DNA of 64,000 bases, taken from positions 1-64,000 of the forward strand of contig NZ_VOSW01000058.1 of assembly GCF_009690905.1 (NCBI RefSeq). Reading direction: 5' to 3'. This document shows, one piece after another, positions 42,819 through 50,683 of this stretch (its first letter is position 1; the number at the start of each line of letters is the position of its first letter). Position numbers and translations under genes: made by a program. The DNA comes from Paraburkholderia madseniana (GTDB taxonomy: Bacteria; Pseudomonadota; Gammaproteobacteria; Burkholderiales; Burkholderiaceae). The notes below the pieces were generated by a model. It saw only the letters and a program-made list of their open reading frames with translations. It was not told where the DNA came from and did not search any database.

Positions 42819-43654
42819 GTGTTGTCTCCTGTTGCTGCTTCGGGATCCCATTCGCGCCGCGCCAGCGGAGTAATCATGGTGCGAAACGCCGACGATACGT
42901 CGGTGTGCATTTGGGTGAACAGTTGGCTCAGTGTCGCACGATCGGCGCGGTGCTCGCCGTCTACCCATCGGTCGCTGTCGATTACGCCGCACTCTCCAGG
43001 CGAAGCTTGTGCTGACTGTTGGCGAGGACTCAGCATTCCCTGGAGGTCCATCGGCAACGAGGGCACGCCGAATCCACGCATGAATTGCAGGCGCATCCTG
43101 CCAACGTGATAAGCGACATCCACCATGGAGACGTGTAGATCTGGTCCACGCATGGCGCCGGGCAGCGTTGGCATGCCGGTTAGGTTCCACGGTGCGTTGA
43201 CATAGTCCTCTGGCCGCCGGCCATGCGGAGGCACCAAGAAATCGACATAGCGTAGGCCAAGTCGCGTTACGGTAGTGACGTGCACATCCGCGAGTGCTTC
43301 GCTGATGTCGAGCCAGGCCTCCCGGAAGTGAGACGAGTCGACGTACGACGTAACGGCATACGTGAGAGCCCCTTGCTGGACACGCACCATTGCGTTGACG
43401 TCGTTGTTGACAAGGTCATAAGCAACCGCAGGGGTAGTCCGTGGCGCGTTAGGAGCGGCGTCAAGATTAATCTCAATGCTCACGCTATTGGTCTGACTAA
43501 TTGTCGGAAACCGCGCTCCGAGTCTCGTCACGATGGCGTCGCGCAGATGCTCCGGAGCTGCTGTCGCACTCGGCAGAAATCGAACCTGGGCGAGTACAAA
43601 AACCAAGGGCGCGTGCGCCCACTGCCCCCTCTGGGGGACGGTATCCCTAGTCAA
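42815..43654 (-). CDS. TIGR04255-family protein
   Basis: A 279-residue protein of unknown biochemical function. The start is taken as TTG at 43654 (LTRDTVPQRGQW) because AAAGGAGG lies 5 bases upstream; no ATG fits. Family features: LVFVLAQVRFLPS at the start, HLRDAIVTRLGARFP, and VTTVTRLGLRYVDFLV in the middle. TIGR04255 proteins occur widely in operons with HTH genes and toxin-like genes. It is the first gene of the operon TIGR04255-HTH-zeta kinase, with 4-bp overlaps at each junction. Confidence 0.72.
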   Translation of the reverse strand: MTRDTVPQRGQWAHAPLVFVLAQVRFLPSATAAPEHLRDAIVTRLGARFPTISQTNSVSIEINLDAAPNAPRTTPAVAYDLVNNDVNAMVRVQQGALTYAVTSYVDSSHFREAWLDISEALADVHVTTVTRLGLRYVDFLVPPHGRRPEDYVNAPWNLTGMPTLPGAMRGPDLHVSMVDVAYHVGRMRLQFMRGFGVPSLPMDLQGMLSPRQQSAQASPGECGVIDSDRWVDGEHRADRATLSQLFTQMHTDVSSAFRTMITPLARREWDPEAATGDNT

Positions 43655-43706
43655 GCAACCTCCTTTCTCAATTGTCCATAAAAAGATTTTACACCAGACT
43701 TTACAC

Positions 43707-43755
43707 CTTACACAAAATCTGACACACTGATTCCATCTTACACAAGATCTAACAG
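43707..43755. promoter_or_regulatory. 19-bp direct repeats in the divergent control region
   Basis: CTTACACAAAATCTGACAC (43707-43725) and CTTACACAAGATCTAACAG (43737-43755) are direct repeats matching at 16 of 19 positions, spaced 30 bp (about three helical turns). They sit between the TIGR04255 operon on the minus strand and the ubiquitin-like operon on the plus strand. A further TTACACC element lies just to the left (43689-43695). The HTH protein of the left operon is the natural candidate ligand, which would place both operons under one regulator. Confidence 0.6.
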
Positions 43756-43781
43756 TTGATCTGTTGATAGGAGTCGACACC

Positions 43782-44039
43782 ATGTCTAATGCCGCGCAAC
43801 CCACGACGAAAATCGTCCTCAATCTCGACGAGATCGAGGTGCACCAAGAGAAGCTGACGTATGCGCAGCTCGTGCACCTGGCCTACCCGCAGGACCCGCC
43901 AGCGGATACATCGGATTTCATCTACACAATCACGATCACCTACCCGGACGGGGAAAGCCTCTCGCTGGCGCGGGGGGATAAGCCGGTGCCGGTCAAGGAA
44001 GGGATGGTGTGCCATGTCCGCAAAACCGGCCGTTCTTGA
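43782..44039 (+). CDS. Multiubiquitin-type ubiquitin-like protein
   Basis: An 85-residue beta-grasp protein: KIVLNLDEIEVHQEKLTYAQLVHLAYPQDPPADTSDFIYTITITYPDGESLSL...VKEGMVCHVRKTGRS. The pattern (LN...EI....LTY.QLV.LA......YTVTY..G....G.L..G..V.V..GM.F.V..TGRS) is that of prokaryotic multiubiquitin domains, here in a single copy. It ends TGRS without a Gly-Gly, so conjugation, if it occurs, would need an unusual tail. AGGAG lies 8 bases before the ATG, and its 3' end overlaps the E1 gene by 26 bp. Confidence 0.85.
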   Translation: MSNAAQPTTKIVLNLDEIEVHQEKLTYAQLVHLAYPQDPPADTSDFIYTITITYPDGESLSLARGDKPVPVKEGMVCHVRKTGRS

Positions 44040-45216
44040 TTCAGCGCTCGCCCCGTTCCTTGCGGCGGGGCTGCGAGTAACGGTGCAGGGGGCCCACCTG
44101 CTTCTGCACGACGTGCCCGTGGTCGACAACCAGAGGCAACTGCGGCTAGGCACCCTCGTCGCCACGCTCGTCTATACCGACAGCCAGGTGACACCACCGG
44201 CGACCCATCAAGCGTGGTTCGATGGCCCGTTCCCCTGCTTCGCGAACGGTTCCATGATGGAGCAGTTGCGACACACGGACGTGGCGGGGGGAATAGTGGC
44301 TCCTGGCGTTCCGGCCACGTTCTTCTTCTCAAACAAGGATGACGGCTGGACGGGTTACGCCACCCACTTCGACCAACTGATGCACTACTGGCGGATCATT
44401 ACGGACCAGGCGCGAGTAATTGATCCAAACTGCACCCGGGCCTTGGGTCCTGGATCGTCGCTGGTGGCACCTCGAACTGACCCATTCCGCTATCCGGACG
44501 CCTGCTCAGCGCGCGGAAACTTCGTGATGGTCTCAGAGCGGTTAGCGAATCTCCGCATTGCAATCGTGGGACTAGGCGGGACCGGGTCCTATGTGCTCGA
44601 CCAAGTAGCCAAGACACCGGTTCGCGAGATCCATCTGTTCGACGGCGACATCTTCGAGGTCCACAACGCCTTCCGGGCGCCCGCGGCAGCCAGTGAATCT
44701 GATTTCGGCAAGACCAAGGTCGCGCACTTCTCCGCTCTGTATGAACCGATGCGGACAGGCATCATCGAACATCCGGCGTACGTGACGGAAGTCAACGTCG
44801 GACTGCTCGGGCAGTTTGACTTCGTCTTCGTCTGTGTAGACAAGGGGCCCGCGCGGAGATTGATTTGCTCCCATCTCATCGACCAGGGCGTGCCCTTTAT
44901 CGACTGTGGCATGGACATGTCGCTTTCCACCGCACAGCAGATCTTTGGCACGTGTCGGGTCACGATAGCTACGCCGGCCAAGAGCAAGCATTTCTTCGAT
45001 CGAGCCCCAACGATGGAAGATGCTGGCGATGCTCTATATGAACAGAATATTCAGATCGCCGATGCAAATGCCCTCAACGCCATCCTCGCCGTCATGCGCT
45101 GGAAGCAGCACTTCGGCTTCTATGCGATGAATTGGGACTGGCATCACCTCGAATTTGCTATCAGTGCGATGGCTCTGGCGAGGGCCGAAAGATCGGAGGG
45201 AACGGATGCGAATTGA
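44014..45216 (+). CDS. E1-like ThiF adenylyltransferase with N-terminal DUF6791-like region
   Basis: A 400-residue ubiquitin-activating-type enzyme. The first ~170 residues (AGLRVTVQGAHLLLHDVPVVDNQRQLRLGTLVATLVY...WFDGPFPCFANG...GYATHFDQLMHYWRII) look like the DUF6791/E2-like region linked to such operons. The ThiF domain follows: IAIVGLGGTGSYVLDQVAKTPVREIHLFDGDIFEVHNAFRAP (ATP site), KTKVAHF, FVFVCVDKGPARRLI, and GVPFIDCGMDM with a candidate catalytic Cys. It would adenylate the C-terminus of the neighbouring Ubl. Confidence 0.85.
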   Translation: MSAKPAVLDSALAPFLAAGLRVTVQGAHLLLHDVPVVDNQRQLRLGTLVATLVYTDSQVTPPATHQAWFDGPFPCFANGSMMEQLRHTDVAGGIVAPGVPATFFFSNKDDGWTGYATHFDQLMHYWRIITDQARVIDPNCTRALGPGSSLVAPRTDPFRYPDACSARGNFVMVSERLANLRIAIVGLGGTGSYVLDQVAKTPVREIHLFDGDIFEVHNAFRAPAAASESDFGKTKVAHFSALYEPMRTGIIEHPAYVTEVNVGLLGQFDFVFVCVDKGPARRLICSHLIDQGVPFIDCGMDMSLSTAQQIFGTCRVTIATPAKSKHFFDRAPTMEDAGDALYEQNIQIADANALNAILAVMRWKQHFGFYAMNWDWHHLEFAISAMALARAERSEGTDAN

Positions 45217-45667
45217 CCGGATCACGCCGGAACTGGTCGAACTTGCTCCCCGCGTGTTGCAGCCGGGGCGACTCTACATCAGTGAGAAATATCGTGCGGT
45301 CGTGCACCTTTGCTGTTGCGGATGCGGGGAAAAGGTAGTGACACCCCTCTCCCCTGCAGAATGGCAAATTCAGTTGGCGCAGGGGCGCGCTACGCTACAT
45401 CCCTCGATCGGGAATTGGTCGATGGCCTGCCAGTCGCATTACTTAATTCGCGACAACCGAGTGATCTGGAGCGGGCAACTGTCGAAGAGGCAGATCAAGG
45501 CTGTCTTCGAGCGCGACCAGCGGGATCTGCAGGCGATGCATCGCGGCACCCAAGAGCAGCCGACGGTGGAGCAGAGTACTCCAAGTCCCTCCCCATCTGG
45601 AGGGGAACGAGCGGACGCAGGTTGGCGCGCACGGCTGAAAGCGTTCTGGCAATGGCTGACTCGCTGA
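45206..45667 (+). CDS. DUF6527-family Cys/His protein of the Ubl operon
   Basis: A 153-residue protein, translationally coupled to the E1 gene (11-bp overlap). It has conserved metal-ligand-like residues: VVHLCCCGCGEKVVTPL, then HPSIGNWSMACQSHYLIRDNRVIW, the DUF6527 signature, and a Pro/Ser-rich low-complexity tail. The Cys/His set suggests a zinc site, and the context suggests a role in Ubl transfer or removal. The biochemical activity is unknown. Confidence 0.8.
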   Translation: MRIDRITPELVELAPRVLQPGRLYISEKYRAVVHLCCCGCGEKVVTPLSPAEWQIQLAQGRATLHPSIGNWSMACQSHYLIRDNRVIWSGQLSKRQIKAVFERDQRDLQAMHRGTQEQPTVEQSTPSPSPSGGERADAGWRARLKAFWQWLTR

Positions 45668-45911
45668 CCTCTTGGGGACGCAGCGTAAACTAGCGACGGG
45701 ACAACTGACAGTGATGGCGAAAAATTGCCATTTTCCGAAGCCTGTTCACGTCCGTGCGTATGTCCGCTTCCGTCAAGGCCGCCTTGAGACGGTTTGAGAA
45801 CATTGCCGGTCGTGGCCGTCCGCTTAACAGCGGAGTTGTTTAGAAAAGCTGGAGTACATATTGCCCCAGCTTGTTTTCCACATCGCAATACGGAAGTAGG
45901 GAAGAAAATCC

Positions 45912-46226
45912 ATGAGCACAAGCAACACGACGTTCAAATGCGTGGCCAGAAGGATGGAAGGGGGACAGGGCCATGAGCACATTACCTTTCTGTGGTGGAT
46001 TAAAGTAATTGACGGCAAGGAAACCACGGAGCAGGGCCACTCAACCCGAGAACAAATGGTGGCATTCATCGAAGCACAAGGTAACAACTCGGTTTGGTGC
46101 CCTGACCGGAATCCGAACGTCACGGGAGCCTGGGTGCACACGCATAGCAATGGGCGGATTAAATACGTCCAGACAGTTGCGGACAGCCGTAAGACCGATA
46201 ACCTGCTTTCGCTTCCACTTCGATAG
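45912..46226 (+). CDS. DUF3892-like small protein
   Basis: A 104-residue protein: FKCVARRMEGGQGHEHITFLWWIKVIDGKETTEQGHSTREQMVAFIEAQGNNSVWCPDRNPNVTGAWVHTHSNGRIKYVQTVADSRKTDNLLSLP. The pattern of a short strand, a W-rich middle and a final GRIKYVQTVADSRKTDNLLSLP resembles the DUF3892 family of small orphan proteins. Stand-alone; function unknown. Confidence 0.65.
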   Translation: MSTSNTTFKCVARRMEGGQGHEHITFLWWIKVIDGKETTEQGHSTREQMVAFIEAQGNNSVWCPDRNPNVTGAWVHTHSNGRIKYVQTVADSRKTDNLLSLPLR

Positions 46227-46249
46227 TCAGGCCCGCGGTCTGGGTGACA

Positions 46250-46468
46250 TCAGCAGCGCCGGCATCTTGCCCACCACGCCCGTACCGCCTTGGCTTCATC
46301 GAGCGTGCGGCACAGTGAAAATGCCTTGCTCATCGCGAGCGCGTGATCGGCGAAGCGCTTCTTGCCATCCCTCTCGCCAAGCACGAAGTTTGCCGCGTCG
46401 CTCCTATGCGGGGGAGTACCATTTTCATTACGCTCTACAACGGCCACGCCGAGTCGACATGCGCTCAT
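46250..46468 (-). CDS. Possible small protein after the DUF3850 gene
   Basis: A 72-residue frame ending ...FADHALAMSKAFSLCRTLDEAKAVRAWWARCRRC. Protein-like, and on the same strand 19 bp after the DUF3850 stop, but its ribosome-binding site is weak and no family is recognised. It may be a fourth gene of that operon or a chance frame. Confidence 0.35.
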   Translation of the reverse strand: MSACRLGVAVVERNENGTPPHRSDAANFVLGERDGKKRFADHALAMSKAFSLCRTLDEAKAVRAWWARCRRC

Positions 46469-46487
46469 GGCTTTCTGCCTGCGAAAG

Positions 46488-46790
46488 TTATTCAGCAGCT
46501 TCGTTGCCAGTAACAGAAGTGATGAGGCGCACGCTCAGGATGCAGAAGTCCCTGTGGAGCGCCTCATCGGACACAGCACATGGCTCCCGTGTTGACGTAA
46601 TAGAAGTGATCTCCGCTATACAGGTGCGGCCGGTATACCTCGACATCGAAAACTCGTACTCCCGCAGTTCAAGCAGATCCCCGACCTGAAAATCGCGATC
46701 ATTTCGGCGCAATTCGTGGGTCCGCGTGCCGAGTCGAATAGCATCAAAGAAACGAGGCCAACTCTTAAGGACGTGTGTTGTTTTCGACAT
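46488..46790 (-). CDS. DUF3850/ASCH-like protein
   Basis: A 100-residue protein: HVLKSWPRFFDAIRLGTRTHELRRNDRDFQVGDLLELREYEFS...YTGRTCIAEITSI. This is the DUF3850 pattern (HxLKxxPxxFxxxxxGxKxxExRxNDRxFxVGDxLxLxEY), a PUA/ASCH-like fold that may bind RNA or nucleotides. Its ATG overlaps the stop of the FAD-GAF gene by 1 bp, so it is the third gene of the operon. Confidence 0.85.
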   Translation of the reverse strand: MSKTTHVLKSWPRFFDAIRLGTRTHELRRNDRDFQVGDLLELREYEFSMSRYTGRTCIAEITSITSTREPCAVSDEALHRDFCILSVRLITSVTGNEAAE

Positions 46791-49006
46791 CAGTCTTCCT
46801 GAACGACGAATTCGGAGTAATCAAAATTCAGTTGAAACGGACCGGCTGTGACGGGAGGCTCCACCGTACCAACCTCCTCAAGGACCTCACGGGCGGCGGC
46901 GTCGAAGGGGTCGCGCTCGATAGATGAAGTCTCCACCTGGCTGGAGGATCGGACAGGTGGCGCCAAGTTGCTTAAACGTTCAAGCGGTGTTTTTCCGAGT
47001 GCCTGAAGACCATCCAAGAAGCCCTTCGCCATCCACACGATGCCCTTAAGGCTTCCATCATCTATAAAAAAATCGTCCGCTTCGCTATCGATATAGATCA
47101 CGCCTGCGACCGCGCTTGGGGGGCTGTGTAGCCCGGGATCCGTGGGCTCAAGAATTGGAATCGCAATGACGAATCTGACCTTCGTCGACATCAAGCGTGT
47201 TGACTCCCTTAGCCGTCTTGACGGCGAAGACATATAGGCGTGGAGCTTCCCAGGGTCAACAGACGGCAAGGAGCGGATAACTCGCCTAGTATAAAACGCT
47301 AAGCCAATGGTCCCCATATGGATGGGGAAGGTTCTTCCAATCCCAGACTCGTCTTTCCTCTCTAAGGCGACACCCTGATAGTTACACGCTTGCTGTAAAA
47401 CTTCCTGGCCGCCAAACGACGCAACTCGATGCAATGTCACTCGTAGCCGCCGGCTTGGGTTGTGACCGTGACGCAACGCGCCCGCAAGACTCGCGCAAAA
47501 TGCCGTTGCCATAAGAGCGGTTGGGCCCGGCAAGTATTCCTTTTTCCAAGCGGATTTGGTGCCTTCAGGCAGCCGCTTGGCGTCGTCAGCCCGACCCGGA
47601 AAGCCGAAATAGCCTCCGGTCCAATTTGGTATGTGCGGTTGAAGGAAATACCCTCCATCATGCTTCGCCTGCATTTGTTCTATTACGTCATACAGGTGCG
47701 GTGACAAGACGCTTTTCAGAACTTCGTCTCGCCGGGTCCCATGGCGACGCACCACACGTTCTTCGCTGACCTCGTTCTCTTTCTCGAGGCAATCGGTGCC
47801 GCGCGATGACGGGAAGAAGCCGCCGCATTTATAAAGGAGGTACACAAGCACCCGGTTTTGGAATGAGATTCTTCGGGTCGCCGGGTCAAAAAGCTCGGAG
47901 AATTTCTTTACCTGCAAGCTTAAAATTACCTCTGTGTCTCGCCTCAATCGCTGCGACATGCGCGCGCGCACCGCCTCAAACGCGACTCGGTGGCTAGAAC
48001 TGACAGTTTCGAGCGCATCGAATAAGCCCTGTTTGGCATCGGGGCCAGTATGCTCGCTCTGAACTCTTCTGAGTTCATCGATCAACGCACGCTCGCCAGA
48101 AAAGAGCTCGCCCAAGATGCGATCCTGGCGAAACTGGGAAACACGGAGGCGCAACAGATCCATCATGGCGCCATCGCCTTGCCCGGAAACGACAAATGTA
48201 TGTCGTTGGCTATCTAGACTGGGTTGAGCGTAAGTCTCGTTTCGCCAGTAGGACTGTGGCGTGTCACGCTCGGTACCAAAACCAACGGCGAGAATGACGA
48301 TGTCGAATGACTCTGAGCTGCCAGTGTTGACCGATTGATGCCTAGGGACGCCGTGTCTCGCGTCAGGAGCGTAGGCCGCAATGCCATCTTGCGGATCGCG
48401 TTGCTCGCCGACCCATTCAATGCGTAGGCCGTCCCTGTCGCTACCGATTTCATGCACTTGGACGTGCCGCGCATTGCAGTACAAACGCAACTTACGCTTC
48501 GACTGCTCATGCCAGTCGTGATATGCCTTTTTCCACTCACCGAGGATCTGAACGACCACATCGGAGGCGCGCGCCGCAGTCCAGTTAAGCACTGGGAGCA
48601 GAGCTGCACCCGATAGGCTGCCAACTGCAGGCCAATCGTAGATGTGTGGATGCAGCCATCGCGAATCACTGCCTTGCTGTAGCGGTAGCAACGTATCGCG
48701 CTGCTCAAAAATAGTTATGTCCGCTTCAACATCCTTTCGAAGAAGACCTGCAGCAGCAGTAAGGCCAGCGAAGCCGCCGCCGATGATGGCAATTCGTTCC
48801 GCACGTGGCTTCGCCAAATCCTTGCGTGGTGCGACTCGCGAGAGGACCGTACGCTCTTCAACAAGAGACCATATTAAATTCAACGCCCTCGCCTGCTGGT
48901 CCAACACCGTCACGCCCGCATCGAACGTACCGAGAACATAAATCTGGTGACCCGGAACCTTGTAGCGCGCAAGCAACTCTTTGGAAGTAGAATTTTTAAC
49001 GCTCAC
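46790..49006 (-). CDS. FAD/NAD(P)-binding protein with GAF-like C-terminus
   Basis: A 738-residue protein I do not recognise as a described enzyme. The N-terminal ~55 residues (LLARYKVPGHQIYVLGTFDAGVTVLDQQARALNLIWSLVEE) form a small separate region. A Rossmann FAD-binding motif follows (RIAIIGGGFAGLTAAAGLLRKDVEADITIFEQ, ~71-102), then FDIVILAVGFG, a helical middle, and a C-terminal domain (~520-690; GRTFPIHMGTIGLAFYTRRVIRS...VRFVIAIPILEP...AGVIYIDSEADDFF) with GAF-like features. The GTG at 49006 is preferred as start because GGGAGG lies 5 bases upstream; an ATG at 49033 is also in frame. Confidence 0.75.
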   Translation of the reverse strand: MSVKNSTSKELLARYKVPGHQIYVLGTFDAGVTVLDQQARALNLIWSLVEERTVLSRVAPRKDLAKPRAERIAIIGGGFAGLTAAAGLLRKDVEADITIFEQRDTLLPLQQGSDSRWLHPHIYDWPAVGSLSGAALLPVLNWTAARASDVVVQILGEWKKAYHDWHEQSKRKLRLYCNARHVQVHEIGSDRDGLRIEWVGEQRDPQDGIAAYAPDARHGVPRHQSVNTGSSESFDIVILAVGFGTERDTPQSYWRNETYAQPSLDSQRHTFVVSGQGDGAMMDLLRLRVSQFRQDRILGELFSGERALIDELRRVQSEHTGPDAKQGLFDALETVSSSHRVAFEAVRARMSQRLRRDTEVILSLQVKKFSELFDPATRRISFQNRVLVYLLYKCGGFFPSSRGTDCLEKENEVSEERVVRRHGTRRDEVLKSVLSPHLYDVIEQMQAKHDGGYFLQPHIPNWTGGYFGFPGRADDAKRLPEGTKSAWKKEYLPGPTALMATAFCASLAGALRHGHNPSRRLRVTLHRVASFGGQEVLQQACNYQGVALERKDESGIGRTFPIHMGTIGLAFYTRRVIRSLPSVDPGKLHAYMSSPSRRLRESTRLMSTKVRFVIAIPILEPTDPGLHSPPSAVAGVIYIDSEADDFFIDDGSLKGIVWMAKGFLDGLQALGKTPLERLSNLAPPVRSSSQVETSSIERDPFDAAAREVLEEVGTVEPPVTAGPFQLNFDYSEFVVQED

Positions 49007-49622
49007 TGGTCCTCCCGCGAAGCCAGTGTTCAAACAAATTCCGAATGTTCACAAGGTCTGCGTCGTCTTCCACGCGCATTACCTTTGCACTGGGTAGTTG
49101 CTGTACAAGCTCGTCCAAGCGATCGGCTGCATCGCTTATTTCAGCTGTTGAAATATTTTCGCCCGCTCGATTGCGCAGTCGGAGTCGCTCCGCGATCGTG
49201 CGCTCTGGCGGCCGCAAATGGATGTATCCAAGCGGAGGCCCGACCGACTTCAACAACGCGCTGTGCACCGTTCGATAAGCGTCAAGGTCATCGTCATTTA
49301 GACGCATAGATGCCCAGAGGTCATCAGACGCAAATGACCAATCGCATAAGGCGACGCCATTGTGCGAAGCCGAAGGGCACGATGCTGCCAAATAGTGGTG
49401 CTGTAGCAAGAACGACAAGTCGTACGCCAAAAAGCCCGTGGCAGCGTTTGCCCCAGGAGTATTCCAGTAGACGTTATGCTCGTGCCGCTCTAGCATCAGC
49501 GGCTCGCGGCCATTAGATAAGTGCTGTGCGAGGGTCGTCTTTCCCGAACCGAACACGCCGAGAATTTCGATTCGCGAGCACAGCATTGCTTGCCTCTGCG
49601 GATGTCGCAGCAGTGTCACCAT
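48996..49622 (-). CDS. Deoxynucleoside/adenylate kinase-like P-loop protein
   Basis: A 208-residue nucleotide-kinase-like protein: IEILGVFGSGKTTLAQHLS (P-loop GVFGSGKTT, ~23-31), LCDWSFASDDLWASM (substrate/DRS-like region), and GYIHLRPPERTIAERLRLRNRAGENIS (lid region, as in deoxynucleoside kinases). It is the first gene of a three-gene operon and overlaps the FAD-GAF gene by 11 bp. The start at 49622 is uncertain; the ATG at 49586 (MLCSRIEI, with GAGG upstream) would place the P-loop nearer the N-terminus, which is usual for the family. Confidence 0.75.
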   Translation of the reverse strand: MVTLLRHPQRQAMLCSRIEILGVFGSGKTTLAQHLSNGREPLMLERHEHNVYWNTPGANAATGFLAYDLSFLLQHHYLAASCPSASHNGVALCDWSFASDDLWASMRLNDDDLDAYRTVHSALLKSVGPPLGYIHLRPPERTIAERLRLRNRAGENISTAEISDAADRLDELVQQLPSAKVMRVEDDADLVNIRNLFEHWLRGRTSER

Positions 49623-50683
49623 TTGAGATCGAACCTTCTAGGCTGCATGCGCAGTAAGTTGCGGGTGCGTTTAAGTTGACGCCGTCGCGACAATCAGCCC
49701 GCTGTTGAAGGCCGCCTTAGTGGCTGACTGACGCTATGTGCCATGGTACCAAATAGATCACCAACCCCAAGGCGGTGCCGAGATGATCCGGCGGGTTTTC
49801 CAATGGCACCCAGCTCAAACCGCGCGTTTTCAATGGGCCGCCTGATGTTTTACCGTCGAGAGGCCGCGAGCCCATAGTTTGACTGTCGGTTGCTCGAGCA
49901 AACGGTTGACTCTGTGGATGTAGGCCGCGACTTCGTTGCGCGGCGGCGCCGAACGATTGGTTTGTCTGGCGATGAGGCCGTCCGCCGCGGCGCGGACGTA
50001 GGATGCCTCGGGGATAGTCCGGATATGGTGTGTTAATTCCGCTTCGATGAACGGCCCTCAGTGAAGCGAAATACAAGCGGGAGCCGTTCAGCACCAGCGT
50101 CGACAGCCCTAACCTTCAAGCGTCCGAAGTTGTCCGGTCGACTACGCTCGCCATCGCGTCAAGAAAGTGTTAGAGAGCTGAGTTGACGACGACAGCAGCC
50201 GGGCGACGACTGCTGATGACGCTGCGCTACCAATCTAACATTCTTGCCTTGGCCCATATAAGCAGCGCAATTTCTTCTGGATTCGGATCCATCAAGCCGG
50301 CGGTGGCGCCTGCCGAACCAGTCACCCTGTTCACGCCCCAGATTCTCTGATGGGTCACAGTCGTCGAAACAACTGGTCAGCAGGCTGAGGCGGTCGCTGG
50401 TCCGCAACCGCATCGCACGGCTCACAGACAAACCCGAGGCGAACCCCGCGCTGGCCGACGCCAGCGCCCTGCCTGCTCTTGCCTGCAAGATCCCGGGTCG
50501 CCGGCGACGACCGGAACGCGCTATGCAGCAAAATCGCTACATCTGATAACTGGAGTTATCACGAGTGGCGAATTTGCTTGGCAGATTTTGCGTGCTCCGC
50601 CATACTTCGCTGGAAGGCCCGCCCGGCAAGGCTTTGCCGGAACCTGTTTTTTCTGGACAGCGACTTAACCCGGAGACCGCCCG
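49623..50683. other. Gene-poor junction with decayed coding remnants
   Basis: About 1 kb between the kinase and the recombinase partner gene. No intact gene is supported. Two short minus-strand stretches read like protein in frames without good starts. One is at 49830-50061 (see separate entry). The other is at about 50231-50347 and ends LMDPNPEEIALLIWAKARMLDW. A 7+7 palindrome, GATAACT-GG-AGTTATC, lies at 50545-50560 and could be a recombinase or repressor site. Confidence 0.45.
49830..50061 (-). pseudogene. Probable gene remnant, family unknown
   Basis: The minus strand reads GPFIEAELTHHIRTIPEASY then VRAAADGLIARQTNRSAPPR, then NEVAAYIHRVNRLLEQPTVK and LWARGLSTVKHQAAH, ending in TGA. The composition is clearly protein-like, but there is no start codon and the upstream codon is a stop. 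It looks like the 3' part of a truncated gene. I cannot name the family. Confidence 0.4.

Noticed and set aside
49717-50094. Open frame of 125 codons on the minus strand
   Set aside because: A different frame of the same DNA (49830-50061) is much more protein-like, so this frame is a shadow of a gene remnant.
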